From Gemmatimonas sp. UBA7669 (lineage in GTDB: Bacteria > Gemmatimonadota > Gemmatimonadetes > Gemmatimonadales > Gemmatimonadaceae), in the NCBI RefSeq assembly GCF_002483225.1, contig NZ_DLHL01000036.1, positions 1 to 42,128 of the forward strand: 42,128 nucleotides of DNA. The letters run 5' to 3'. The notes below the pieces were generated by a model. It did not search any database. It saw nothing but the letters and a program-made list of their open reading frames with translations, and was not told where the DNA came from. This document shows, one piece after another, positions 17,492 through 26,187 of this stretch. Made by a program: the position numbers and the translations under genes. Each line of letters starts with the position of its first letter. The stretch's first letter is position 1.

Positions 17492-19486
17492 ATGTCGTTC
17501 CCTCGTCTGGTGCGCCGCGCCACAGTGCTCGTGGCGCCGCTGCTGACCGGTGCATCCGCCCTGCTGCTCTCGCCCTCCAGCGCGTTGGCACAGGCCGACA
17601 ACCCGCGCCCGGTGCTGGCCGCCGACCCGCGTCGCTCACCCACCCAGAAGCCGCCCCTGCACGGGCGTCACTGGATGGCCATCACCGGCAAGCCGCTCGG
17701 CGCCACCGCCGGCGCAATGATGTTCCAGAAGGGTGGCAACGCCGTGGACGCCGCCGCTGCCATGCTGGCCGCCACCTGCACCATGTGGGATACGCTGCAC
17801 TGCGGCGGCGAAACGCAGGCGCTCATCTACCATCCGAAGCTCAAGAAGGTCATTGGCATCAACGCCCTGGGTGTTGCGCCGACCGGCGCCACAGCCGAGT
17901 TCTATCGCAGCAAGGGCCACGCGCATCCGCCGGAGTTCGGGCCTCTGGCGGCCATCACGCCGGGCACGCCCGGTGGACTCATGGTGATGCTGGCCGAGTA
18001 CGGCACACTGTCGCTGGCCGATGTGCTGGGGCCGGCCATTCGGCTTGCCGACGGCTTCCCCATCGAGGCCCAGCTCGCCAACAACATCGAGCGGCAGAAA
18101 GCCGAGATCAAGAAGTGGAAGGTGTCACCGTCCATCATGCTGCCACATCTGGGCAGCGGCGGGCGTGAAGCCCCCGAGCCCGGCGAAGTGTTTGTGCAGA
18201 AGGATCTCGCGGCCACGTTTCGCAAGCTCGTGGCCACTGAAGCGGCAGCACGCAAGGCGGGCAAGTCACGCAAGGCCGCCATCATGGCCGCATACGACCG
18301 CTTCTACAAGGGCGATATCGCGCAGGAACTCGTGCGCGGCATGCGCGACGAAGGTGGACTCTTCACCATGGCCGATCTGGCCAACTGGCGCGTGAAAATC
18401 GAAGAGCCCATGTGCAGCGACTACAAGGGCATCGCGGTGTGCAAGCTGCAGCAATGGCAGCAGGGGCCCGTCATGCTGCAGGCGCTCAACATGCTCGAGC
18501 CGATGGACCTCAAGAGCATGGGGTACAATTCGCCGCGCTATGTGCACACGCTCTACCAGACCATGAGCATGGCGTTTGCCGATCGCGACTTTTACTACGG
18601 CGACCCGGCGTTCGCTCCCGAAGAGCCCATGCGCGGTCTGCTGTCCAAGGAATACGCCAAGGCTCGCGCGGCACTCATCAACGCCGAGCGCAACGATCCC
18701 GACATCAAGCCCGGCGACCCCTATCCGTATCAGGGCGGCAGCAATCCCTTTGCGCAGTATCTCGCGCAGTGGTCGCCGCGCAACTTCCTGCCGCGCGACA
18801 GCGCGCGGCAGAGCGGACAGCAGGATCGTGTGGTGCGCACCGACACGGCGACCACGTGGGACCTGGCCAGTGCCACCGACAGCGCACGCTACGAGGCGTT
18901 CCATGGCGGCACCACCAGCATCGTGTCCGCCGACTCGGCCGGTTGGGTCGTGTCCATCACGCCGAGCGGCGGCTGGGTGCCGGCGGTGATTGCGGGCCGC
19001 ACGGGACTTGGCCTCTCGCAGCGCGGACAGAGCTTCGTCACGCGTCCCGAAGACGGACCGTACAACGTCATTGAGCCCGGCAAGCGCCCGCGTGTGACGC
19101 TCACGCCCACGCTGGCGCTCCAGGACGGCGCACCCTTCCTGGCGTTTGCCGTGCAGGGCGGCGACACGCAGGACCAGAACCTGCTCCAGTTCTTCCTCAA
19201 CATGGTGGAGTTCGGCATGACGGTGCAGCAGGCCGTGGAAGCGCCGAACATCAACTCGTACCAGATGCGCAACTCCTTCGGCGCACACGAGACGCAGCCT
19301 GGCCTCATGGAAATCGCGACGTCGATGCCGGAGAGCACGCGGGCCGCACTTCGGGCCATGGGGTACCGGCTCCGTCCTCTCGAGCGCACCTCCGGTCCCA
19401 TCAATGCCATCTGGTTTGATCGCAAACATGGCACGATGTGGGGGGGCAGCAGCAACCACGGCGAGGATTATGGCATCGCGTGGTAA
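17492..19486 (+). CDS. Gamma-glutamyltransferase family Ntn-hydrolase
   Basis: A 664-residue exported enzyme with a signal peptide (LVAPLLTGASALLLSPSSALAQ). The family core is present: KPLGATAGAMMFQKGGNAVDAAAAMLA near residues 68-95, ITPGTPGGLMVML, and the autoprocessing site GGTTSIV, where Thr474 should become the nucleophile of the small subunit. The usual TTHxS is TTSIV here, and SPxGG-type loop residues read TPSGGW, a variant branch of the family. The canonical role is removal of the gamma-glutamyl group from glutathione and related peptides in the periplasm. It is about 80 residues longer than E. coli GGT (580), mostly before the processing site. A TACTAT box at 17472-17477 could be its -10. 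It diverges from the PQQ dehydrogenase gene by about 100 bp. Confidence 0.9.
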   Translation: MSFPRLVRRATVLVAPLLTGASALLLSPSSALAQADNPRPVLAADPRRSPTQKPPLHGRHWMAITGKPLGATAGAMMFQKGGNAVDAAAAMLAATCTMWDTLHCGGETQALIYHPKLKKVIGINALGVAPTGATAEFYRSKGHAHPPEFGPLAAITPGTPGGLMVMLAEYGTLSLADVLGPAIRLADGFPIEAQLANNIERQKAEIKKWKVSPSIMLPHLGSGGREAPEPGEVFVQKDLAATFRKLVATEAAARKAGKSRKAAIMAAYDRFYKGDIAQELVRGMRDEGGLFTMADLANWRVKIEEPMCSDYKGIAVCKLQQWQQGPVMLQALNMLEPMDLKSMGYNSPRYVHTLYQTMSMAFADRDFYYGDPAFAPEEPMRGLLSKEYAKARAALINAERNDPDIKPGDPYPYQGGSNPFAQYLAQWSPRNFLPRDSARQSGQQDRVVRTDTATTWDLASATDSARYEAFHGGTTSIVSADSAGWVVSITPSGGWVPAVIAGRTGLGLSQRGQSFVTRPEDGPYNVIEPGKRPRVTLTPTLALQDGAPFLAFAVQGGDTQDQNLLQFFLNMVEFGMTVQQAVEAPNINSYQMRNSFGAHETQPGLMEIATSMPESTRAALRAMGYRLRPLERTSGPINAIWFDRKHGTMWGGSSNHGEDYGIAW

Positions 19487-19510
19487 GTGATACCCGGAAC
19501 TCATGACTTG

Positions 19511-19562
19511 GACTCAAAGCCCAGAGCTCCCCGACAGTCCGGTCAGCTCTGAGCTTTGAGTT
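19511..19562. repeat. Palindromic repeat, short copy 1
   Basis: GACTCAAAGCCCAGAGCT (19511-19528) and AGCTCTGAGCTTTGAGTT (19545-19562) form an 18-bp inverted repeat with two mismatches around a core containing CCGACAGTCCGGTC. It is followed by TTCAAGTTTT-like sequence. It is the first module of the compound repeat at 29212 and 30190; the second module is absent. Located 25 bp after the GGT stop, it may serve as a transcript-end hairpin. Confidence 0.85.
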
Positions 19563-19660
19563 CAAGTTTTCAGTTTTGGGTACTGAACTGACTGGATTCC
19601 CGCCCGTCCGCGAGCGACATTTGTTGGGTTAGCCTCCTTCCTTCCGACCTCACGGATCCC

Positions 19661-20161
19661 ATGCCGATCACGCTCAAGGTCAATGGCACGTCCCGCACCG
19701 TGGATGTGCCGCCCGATATGCCCCTGCTCTGGGTGCTTCGCGACGAACTCGACCTCAAGGGGACCAAGTTCGGTTGCGGCGCCAATCGCTGCGGCGCCTG
19801 CACCGTGCACATCAACGGCGTGGCGCAGCGTACCTGCACGCTGCCGGTCTCACGCGCGGCCGGCGCCGACGTCACTACCATCGAGGGGCTCGACCCCAAC
19901 GGTGCGCACGCCGTGCAGAAGGCCTGGGAAGAACTCGACGTACCGCAGTGCGGTTACTGTCAGGCTGGCCAGATGATGGCCGCGGCGGGCTTGCTGGCCA
20001 AGACGCCCAAGCCCACGGACGCCGACATCGACACGGCGCTCAACACGAATCTCTGCCGCTGCGCGACCTATCTGCGCATTCGCGCGGCCGTACATCGTGC
20101 CGCGGAGATCAAGGCCGGCGGCGCGGCAGTGGGTAGCAGCGGCGCGCCCGGGGAGGACTGA
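19661..20161 (+). CDS. Molybdenum hydroxylase [2Fe-2S] subunit (IorA/CoxS type)
   Basis: A 166-residue small iron-sulfur subunit of the xanthine oxidase family. The plant-ferredoxin-type cluster is bound by Cys39, Cys44, Cys47 and Cys59 (GCGANRCGACTVHINGVAQRTC region), and the helical-domain cluster by Cys97, Cys100, Cys132 and Cys134 (QCGYCQAGQ and NLCRCATY). It passes electrons from the Mo centre to an acceptor. The stop is three bases before the start of the large subunit gene, so the two are co-translated. The protein has no signal of its own and would be carried out by its Tat-tagged partner. Isoquinoline oxidoreductase is the nearest named type, but the substrate is not determined. Confidence 0.93.
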   Translation: MPITLKVNGTSRTVDVPPDMPLLWVLRDELDLKGTKFGCGANRCGACTVHINGVAQRTCTLPVSRAAGADVTTIEGLDPNGAHAVQKAWEELDVPQCGYCQAGQMMAAAGLLAKTPKPTDADIDTALNTNLCRCATYLRIRAAVHRAAEIKAGGAAVGSSGAPGED

Positions 20162-20164
20162 GCC

Positions 20165-22435
20165 ATGACACCCACAACCACACCCGCCACGCAGGCGCCA
20201 ACGCGTCGTGAGTTCCTCAAGGTGTCGGCGCTCGCCGGCGGCGGACTGCTGCTGGCCAGCTACGCCGAACCGGTTGAGGCGCTGCAGCGTCTCGTTGGCG
20301 GTGCGCCCGCCGCAGAGCCCATGCTGTCGGCCTTCATTCGCATCACGGCTGACAACGTCGTCACCATCACGGCCAAGAACCCCGAGATCGGCCAGGGCAT
20401 TCAGACCATGTTGCCCATGCTGATTGCCGAGGAACTCGATGTGGACTGGAAGCAGGTCCGCATTGAGCAGGCCGATTTTGATCCGAACAAGTATCCGGCG
20501 CAGGTGGCGGGTGGCAGCACCGCCACGCCCACCAATTGGATTCCGCAGCGCCGCGTGGGTGCGGCGGGTCGCGCCATGCTGTTGCAGGCAGCCGCCTCGC
20601 AGTGGAGCGTGCCGGTGGCGGAACTCACGACCGCCAAGGGCGTCGTGTATCACAAGGCGTCGAACCGTCAGGCCACTTACGGGTCACTGGCCACGGCCGC
20701 GGCCGGCGTCACGCCGCCGGCGCTCGATACTGTGCCGCTCAAGGATCCGTCGCAGTTCAGCATCATCGGCAAGCGCATTCCCACGGTCGCGCTCAAGGAC
20801 ATCCTCACCGGCAAGCCGATCTTCGGCATCGACGTGACGGTGCCCAACATGCACTACGCCACCTTCGTGAAGGCGCCCGTGTATGCGGCCAAGGTGGCCA
20901 GCGCCAACCTTGATGTGGTCAAGTCGCAGCCAGGTGTTACGCATGCCTTCGTGGTGGAAGGCACCGACAATCTCGCCGGCCTCAAGGCGGGTGTCGCCAT
21001 TGTCGGCACCAACTGGTGGCGGGTGCAGGAAGCGCGCAAGAAGCTCGTGGTGCAGTGGGCGGATCATCCCACGTCGCAGCAGTCGAGTGCCGCCTTTGCC
21101 GCGAAGGCCAAGGAGTTCTTTGCCTCGGCGCCACAGCGCACCATTCGCAACGACGGCGACTTCGATGCGGCCATCAAAAGTGCAGCCAAGGTGGTGGAGG
21201 CGGAGTACAGCTATCCCTTCATCAACCACGCCACGCTCGAGCCGCAGAACTGCACCGCACGCATCAACGCCGACGGCACCTGCGAAATGTGGACCACCTC
21301 GCAGACGCCGCAGGGTGGTCGTGCCCTGGTGGCCGGTACACTCGGCATCAAGGAAGACCAGGTGGTGATGCACATGATGCGGGCCGGTGGCGGATTCGGG
21401 CGGCGTCTCTACAACGAGCCCCTGGCCGAAGCCGCGTTCATCGCGCGCGAAGCCAAGGTGCCGGTCAAGCTGATCTGGACGCGCGAAGACGACATGCAGC
21501 ACGACCAGTTCCGTCCGGGTGGCTTCCACAAGTTCACGGGCGGTGTGGATGCCAATGGCAAGCTGATCGCGTTCCGCAATCACTTCGCCACGTTCGGCAA
21601 CGGCGAGCGCTTTGCGTCGAGCGCCGACATCGGACCGACCGAGTATCCCGCGCGCTTCGTGCCCAACCTGCGCATGGACGTGTCCATGATGCCGCTGGGC
21701 GTGCCCACGGGCGCGTTGCGTGCGCCGCGCTCCAACGCCCTGTCCTTTGCCTTCCAGGGCTTCATCGACGAGTGCGCCGAAGCCGCGGGCAAGGATCCCA
21801 TCCAGTTCCGCATCGACATGCTGAAGGCGGAGATTCCGCCCCAGCAGCCCTACACGCCGCAGCAGCAGGCGCAGCTCATGAGCGCCGAGCGCATCATCGG
21901 GGTGCTCGAAATGGCGCGTGACGTATCGGGCTGGGGCAAGACCACACTGCCCAAGGGCACGGGCATGGGTGTGGCCTTCTACTACAGCCATCGCGGCTAC
22001 TTCGCCGAGGTGGTGCAGGCCACGGTCAGCAAGGCCGGCGTGGTGAAGGTGGACAAGGTGTGGGCCGTGGGCGACGTGGGCAGCGAGATCATCAATCCCA
22101 ACCATGCCGAACAGCAGGTGCAGGGTGCGGTGCTCGATGCCATGGGTCAGGCCTACGGTCAGGAAATCACCTTTACCGCCGGCAAGGCCGATCAGGGCAA
22201 CTTCGCGCCGGCCACCACCACGGCCGGTAACGCCTCCAACTTCAGCCTGCTGCGCATCCGTCAGGCGCCGCCGGTGGTTGAAGTGCACTGGAAGAAGACC
22301 ACGTATCCACCCACGGGCATTGGTGAGCCGGCCATGCCGCCGCTCATTCCCGCGCTCATGGGAGCCATCTGGCAGGCCACGGGCAAGCGCGTCAGGCAGC
22401 TGCCGCTCAGCAAGGTCGATCTCAAGTGGTCATAA
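20165..22435 (+). CDS. Molybdopterin-binding large subunit of a Tat-exported aldehyde/purine-type hydroxylase (IorB type)
   Basis: A 756-residue catalytic subunit. The N-terminus has a twin-arginine signal (TRREFLKVSALAGGGLLLASYA), so the folded IorAB complex is exported to the periplasm. Family motifs include ITAKNPEIGQGIQTMLPMLIAEEL, GGGFGRRLYNEPLAEAAFIA (Mo-cofactor loop), LRAPRSNALSFAFQGFIDE and GIGEPAMPPLIPAL, where Glu721 matches the catalytic glutamate of the xanthine oxidase family. A strong ribosome site (GGGAGGAC) precedes ATG 20165. It should hydroxylate an aldehyde or N-heterocycle using water. The membrane cytochrome acceptor and the XdhC-type maturation factor often found near such genes are not adjacent. 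Confidence 0.92.
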   Translation: MTPTTTPATQAPTRREFLKVSALAGGGLLLASYAEPVEALQRLVGGAPAAEPMLSAFIRITADNVVTITAKNPEIGQGIQTMLPMLIAEELDVDWKQVRIEQADFDPNKYPAQVAGGSTATPTNWIPQRRVGAAGRAMLLQAAASQWSVPVAELTTAKGVVYHKASNRQATYGSLATAAAGVTPPALDTVPLKDPSQFSIIGKRIPTVALKDILTGKPIFGIDVTVPNMHYATFVKAPVYAAKVASANLDVVKSQPGVTHAFVVEGTDNLAGLKAGVAIVGTNWWRVQEARKKLVVQWADHPTSQQSSAAFAAKAKEFFASAPQRTIRNDGDFDAAIKSAAKVVEAEYSYPFINHATLEPQNCTARINADGTCEMWTTSQTPQGGRALVAGTLGIKEDQVVMHMMRAGGGFGRRLYNEPLAEAAFIAREAKVPVKLIWTREDDMQHDQFRPGGFHKFTGGVDANGKLIAFRNHFATFGNGERFASSADIGPTEYPARFVPNLRMDVSMMPLGVPTGALRAPRSNALSFAFQGFIDECAEAAGKDPIQFRIDMLKAEIPPQQPYTPQQQAQLMSAERIIGVLEMARDVSGWGKTTLPKGTGMGVAFYYSHRGYFAEVVQATVSKAGVVKVDKVWAVGDVGSEIINPNHAEQQVQGAVLDAMGQAYGQEITFTAGKADQGNFAPATTTAGNASNFSLLRIRQAPPVVEVHWKKTTYPPTGIGEPAMPPLIPALMGAIWQATGKRVRQLPLSKVDLKWS

Positions 22436-22453
22436 CGGCATGGGTGTAAAGAC

Positions 22454-24097
22454 ATGGTCGTGAAGACAGTCCCGACGTCCCCGTTCGCTGACCAGCGACC
22501 GGGGACGTCCGGTTTGCGGAAGCGCACCAACGTCTTTCAGCAGCCGCACTATCTCGAGAACTTCGTGCAGGCCGTTCTCGACGAAGCGGCGCTGCAACCC
22601 GGGCAAACTTTGGTGCTCGGCGGCGACGGACGCTTTCACAACCGCGAAGCCATTCACACCATCGTGCGCATGGCGGCCGCCAATGGCATCACGCATGTGG
22701 TGGTGGGACGCGGCGGCTTGTTGTCCACACCGGCGGCCTCGCATCTCATTCGCCGCGGCGTACGCGGACAGCCCGCAGCCGGTGGCATCATTCTCTCGGC
22801 CAGCCACAATCCCGGCGGTGCCGACGGGGACTTTGGCATCAAGTACAACACCGGCAACGGGGGCCCCGCGCCCGAGGTCTTCACCAACCGGGTGGCAGAG
22901 CGCGCAGCCTCGCTCTCAGCCTACCGTGTCGCAGACGTGCCGGTGTTTGATCTCGATGTGCTGGGTGCGCAAACGCTGGGCACGTTGACCCTTGAGGTGG
23001 TCGACCCGGTGGCAGCGTATGCTGATCTCATGGCGGCGCTGTTTGACCTTGAAGCCATTCGCGCGTTGTTGGCCGGGGGCTTTGCGCTGCGCTTCGACGC
23101 CATGCACGCCATCACCGGCCCATATGCGGTGGAGATTCTCGAGCGGCGGCTCGGTGCGCCGGCGGGCACCGTCATCAATGCCGTGCCCCTGCCCGACTTT
23201 GGCGGTGGGCATCCCGACCCCAATCTCACCTACGCGCATGAGCTGGTGGAGGAGCTTTTTGGGGATCATGCGCCGGATTTTGGCGCGGCATCCGATGGCG
23301 ACGGCGATCGCAACATGATTCTGGGACGCCGTTTTTTTGTCACACCGAGTGACAGTCTCGCGGTGCTGGCGGCCAATGCCACGCTGGTGCCGGGATATCG
23401 CGACGGACTCGCCGGCGTGGCACGCAGCATGCCCACCAGCGCGGCGGTGGATGTGGTGGCTGAACGTCTTGGCATTCCCTGCTTCGAGACGCCTACGGGC
23501 TGGAAGTTCTTCGGCAACCTGCTCGACGCCGGGCGCATTTCGCTCTGTGGTGAAGAGAGCTTTGGCACCGGCAGCAATCACGTGCGCGAGAAGGATGGGC
23601 TCTGGGCGGTGCTGTTCTGGCTCAACATCGTGGCTGCACGCGGCGAGAGTGTGGAGCAGATCGTGCGCGGGCACTGGGCCGAGTATGGCCGCAACTACTA
23701 CACGCGCTACGACTACGAGGGTGTGCCCACCGAGGCCGCCAATGCGGTCATGGCTGGGCTGCGCGCGCAACTGGACTCCCTGCCTGGTCGCACGCTGGCC
23801 GGGCGTGTGGTGTCACAGGCAGATGACTTTGCCTACACCGACCCGGTGGACGGCGCAGTGAGTCGGCGCCAGGGCATTCGCCTCCTGTTCCAGGACGGCG
23901 CGCGCATCGTGTTTCGCCTGTCGGGCACGGGCACTGAAGGCGCCACCATTCGGGTGTACATCGAGTCGCGCGAAACCGATGTCGAGCGTCTCGGTCTCGA
24001 TACGGCGTCCGCGTTGGCGGATCTGGTGAACGTGGCGCTCACGGTGAGTGCACTGCGCGAGCACACGGGGCGGAGTGAACCGACGGTGGTCACCTGA
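22454..24097 (+). CDS. pgm: Alpha-D-phosphoglucomutase
   Basis: A 547-residue cytosolic phosphohexomutase interconverting glucose 1-phosphate and glucose 6-phosphate. The four-domain family is clear: FGTSGLRKRT-like opening (GTSGLRKRT, residues about 17-25), the phosphoserine loop SASHNPGG with Ser117, the Mg2+-binding DGDGD with Asp281, Asp283 and Asp285, the sugar-binding GEESFGTGSNHVREKDGLWA, and the phosphate-binding RLSGTGTEGATIRVYIE at the C-terminus. The GEESFG and HVREKDG wording and the length are those of the PGM1-like branch rather than the ManB/GlmM branch. It begins 18 bp after the molybdenum subunit gene, possibly read from the same transcript, without an obvious functional link. 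Confidence 0.95.
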   Translation: MVVKTVPTSPFADQRPGTSGLRKRTNVFQQPHYLENFVQAVLDEAALQPGQTLVLGGDGRFHNREAIHTIVRMAAANGITHVVVGRGGLLSTPAASHLIRRGVRGQPAAGGIILSASHNPGGADGDFGIKYNTGNGGPAPEVFTNRVAERAASLSAYRVADVPVFDLDVLGAQTLGTLTLEVVDPVAAYADLMAALFDLEAIRALLAGGFALRFDAMHAITGPYAVEILERRLGAPAGTVINAVPLPDFGGGHPDPNLTYAHELVEELFGDHAPDFGAASDGDGDRNMILGRRFFVTPSDSLAVLAANATLVPGYRDGLAGVARSMPTSAAVDVVAERLGIPCFETPTGWKFFGNLLDAGRISLCGEESFGTGSNHVREKDGLWAVLFWLNIVAARGESVEQIVRGHWAEYGRNYYTRYDYEGVPTEAANAVMAGLRAQLDSLPGRTLAGRVVSQADDFAYTDPVDGAVSRRQGIRLLFQDGARIVFRLSGTGTEGATIRVYIESRETDVERLGLDTASALADLVNVALTVSALREHTGRSEPTVVT

Positions 24098-24152
24098 CCC
24101 AGTGTGACCGTGTTCCGGTTGAACTTGATCTGCAATTCATATGGGTCTAGCC

Positions 24153-24596
24153 ATGTTTCGAAGAGCCATCGTCAGTGTCAGCCTCCTAATCCCCATTACT
24201 GGCGCCTGCAATTCGACACCGACTTCGACCATTCCCTTCCGGGCAAGCCATACCGGTCTGGTAGTCGGACGAGTCGAGTTTGCAGACGGCACACCCATTG
24301 ATTCCGCCGTGGTGTTCGTAACGGTCCCCTCAAGGCCACTTTACGGCTATGCTACTCAGCCAGTCATCAGCAACGCACGCGGTGAGTACTCGTACCTCGT
24401 CGAGCGGCTTGCATCACCGCCGCAGGTTCCAAACCCAGACACGGCCAGTGCGGAGGTCGTAGTTTCGCTCCTGGCCACTCGCTATCGACTCCCGGGGAAC
24501 GTGGTCCCCACCCTGTATGACACCGTGTTGGTGACGTTCCTGCCGAGAGGTCAGACCCCACCAGCTGCGATCAGCAACTTAGTTTTCCAACGCTGA
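24153..24596 (+). CDS. Small putative lipoprotein with carboxypeptidase-regulatory-like fold
   Basis: A 147-residue predicted lipoprotein: MFRRAIVSVSLLIPITGAC is a signal with lipobox ITGAC. The rest, GLVVGRVEFADGTPIDSAVVFVTVP followed by VISNARGEYSYLV, reads like a carboxypeptidase regulatory-like (transthyretin-type) beta sandwich. ATG 24153 is preferred; an in-frame ATG at 24141 adds four residues. Its base composition is visibly less GC-rich than its neighbours and its codon use is more relaxed, which suggests recent arrival or weak expression. It stands alone between pgm and the convergent channel gene. No function can be assigned. Confidence 0.65.
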   Translation: MFRRAIVSVSLLIPITGACNSTPTSTIPFRASHTGLVVGRVEFADGTPIDSAVVFVTVPSRPLYGYATQPVISNARGEYSYLVERLASPPQVPNPDTASAEVVVSLLATRYRLPGNVVPTLYDTVLVTFLPRGQTPPAAISNLVFQR

Positions 24597-24608
24597 TTCG
24601 GCCGCGCC

Positions 24609-25139
24609 CTACCGCCACCGCCGCACCGCGCGCTGGAAGAACATGTTATTGGGCACCTGCAGCACAGTGCCCGTGGCCACGGCCTCGGTGTTCAGCTCCT
24701 CGAGCGTGGTGTAGATCAGGTTGATGTCGGTCACGCGACCCTTGAAGCCGGGTTTCTCGCCGTTCTCCAGCACCTCGATGCGATCGCCAATGCGGAACGG
24801 ATTGGTGGAGAAGATGAGCAGCGTGCAGAAGATGTTCGACAGCACGCTCCACGCGGCAAAGAAGGCCACCGCGCCAACGGCCACAAAGCCGCTGAAGGCC
24901 GTCCACAGCACGGTGCCCGATACGCCAAGCCGCTGGAGAATGAGCAGCAGCGCGGCCGTGTTGATGAGCAGGCTGACCAGCCGGCGCCCGCCCGGCAACG
25001 AGGTGGCCGGCAGGTTGTAGGCTTCGCTCATGCGGCGAATGAGCCGCAGCACCAGACGGCGCAGCAGCCACGCCGCCACGATAATGCCCACCACCTGCGC
25101 CAGCACGAGCAGCTGCGCCAGACCTTCTTGTGTGACCAC
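24609..25139 (-). CDS. Small-conductance mechanosensitive channel (MscS family)
   Basis: A 176-residue MscS-type channel, shorter than the E. coli protein (286). It has a first helix (LAQLLVLAQVVGIIVAAWLL), a second (LLINTAALLLILQRLG) and the pore helix region TAFSGFVAVGAVAFFAAWSVLSNIFCTLLIF, followed by the beta domain NPFRIGDRIEVLENGEKPGFKGRVTDINLIYTTLEE that is diagnostic for the family. The C-terminal alpha/beta cage is missing, so it ends soon after the beta domain (VPNNMFFQRAVRRW). I start it at GTG 25139, which has a good CCCGGAGT site seven bases upstream, rather than at 25241. It likely relieves osmotic downshock. It diverges from an AraC-type regulator. Confidence 0.88.
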   Translation of the reverse strand: MVTQEGLAQLLVLAQVVGIIVAAWLLRRLVLRLIRRMSEAYNLPATSLPGGRRLVSLLINTAALLLILQRLGVSGTVLWTAFSGFVAVGAVAFFAAWSVLSNIFCTLLIFSTNPFRIGDRIEVLENGEKPGFKGRVTDINLIYTTLEELNTEAVATGTVLQVPNNMFFQRAVRRWR

Positions 25140-25187
25140 GCCAACACTCCGGGAATGCAGAATGAATCGGGCCGACCTGCAACCCAA

Positions 25188-25249
25188 CCCCCGCAATCTA
25201 TGCGCACCGCCAGCTGAAACCGTACAGTCTGCACGCTGCATTGCGGGGG
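25188..25249. promoter_or_regulatory. Long-spaced 10-bp inverted repeat between channel and AraC genes
   Basis: CCCCCGCAAT (25188-25197) and ATTGCGGGGG (25240-25249) are perfect inverted copies 42 bp apart, lying in the 148-bp divergent gap between the MscS start (25139) and the AraC start (25288). They could be paired half-sites for a looping or dimeric regulator, or the stem of a leader RNA. Confidence 0.4.
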
Positions 25250-25287
25250 GCGTGAATCACCGCAGCGCCGCGCTGCGTATTGTCCCC

Positions 25288-26106
25288 ATGCCCGCCGCTC
25301 TGCCCCCCACCCCGCCCTCACAGCCCACGCTGGCCTTTCGCCTCGACAACTATGCAAGCGCCCAGCGACAGGCGCCGCATCGGCACGACGAGCTGCACCT
25401 GAGCCTCGTGCTACGCGGAGGCTTGAGCGAAACGGTAGGGCGGGAAACCGCGCAGGGCGCGCCTCTCAGCGTGGTGGTCAAAGCCCCCGATCTGGTGCAC
25501 GCCAATGCCTGGGGAAATGAAGGCGCTCGACTGGCGCGGCTGTCGCTGCCGCAGGCCACGCTGGCCGCGCTGAGTGAGCATCCAGGTCGCGACACCGCGT
25601 GGCGCTGGTATCATGATGTGCAGGTGGCGCGCCCGTTTCTGCGTTTGGTGCAGCGGCATCAGCAACTTGGCACGCGAATCATGACGGCCGGGGACACCGA
25701 CCTCAATGATCTCGTCGCGGCACTCACGGCGCGGCCCGACCGCGTGGCGACCGGCGAAGCGCCGCGCTGGCTGCGGGATGTGGTGCAGCGTTTGCACGAG
25801 AGCTGGCACCCGTCGCTCGATGGACACCAACTCGCCGCCGAGGCGCGCGTGCACCCGGTGTATCTCGCGCGCTGCATTCGGCGATGGTACGGCGTCAGTC
25901 TGGGCAGCTTGCTCAGGCACGAGCGGCTCCGCTACACCGCCGCCATGCTGACCGCGTCCCGCCTGCGCGGCGCACTCGTGGCGCAGCACTGCGGTTTCGC
26001 CGACGAGGCTCACATGAGCCGAGAGGTAAAAGCCCTGCTTGGCCTCTCACCACGAACGTTGCGCGCCGTGGTTGATTCCACACACGGAGCGGCGCCGTTG
26101 GTTTGA
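25288..26106 (+). CDS. AraC-family transcriptional regulator
   Basis: A 272-residue regulator. The N-terminal half has a cupin-like start (RLDNYASAQRQAPHRHDELHLSLVLRGG) as in AraC effector domains; the C-terminal 100 residues form the two helix-turn-helix motifs: LDGHQLAAEARVHPVYLARCIRRWYGVSLGSLLRHERL and ALVAQHCGFADEAHMSREVKALLGLSPRTLR. The long reading from 25030 overlaps the divergent channel gene and is not used; ATG 25288 begins just before the cupin. The divergent placement suggests it controls the MscS gene or itself, or the serine hydrolase gene 82 bp downstream. The effector is unknown. Confidence 0.9.
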   Translation: MPAALPPTPPSQPTLAFRLDNYASAQRQAPHRHDELHLSLVLRGGLSETVGRETAQGAPLSVVVKAPDLVHANAWGNEGARLARLSLPQATLAALSEHPGRDTAWRWYHDVQVARPFLRLVQRHQQLGTRIMTAGDTDLNDLVAALTARPDRVATGEAPRWLRDVVQRLHESWHPSLDGHQLAAEARVHPVYLARCIRRWYGVSLGSLLRHERLRYTAAMLTASRLRGALVAQHCGFADEAHMSREVKALLGLSPRTLRAVVDSTHGAAPLV

Positions 26107-26187
26107 AAAATGCAAGCGCCTCGGACAGGCCTGTGGTGAGAATGCGTGCAGGGCTGGTGACCGCCGTCCTTTCCACCTCATCGTCTC

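Noticed and set aside
20684..22288. Long open frame of 534 codons on the minus strand opposite the molybdenum hydroxylase large subunit
   Set aside because: It is a shadow of the high-GC coding strand: His/Arg/Gly-rich, no domain, no ribosome site; the plus-strand frame has full family motifs.
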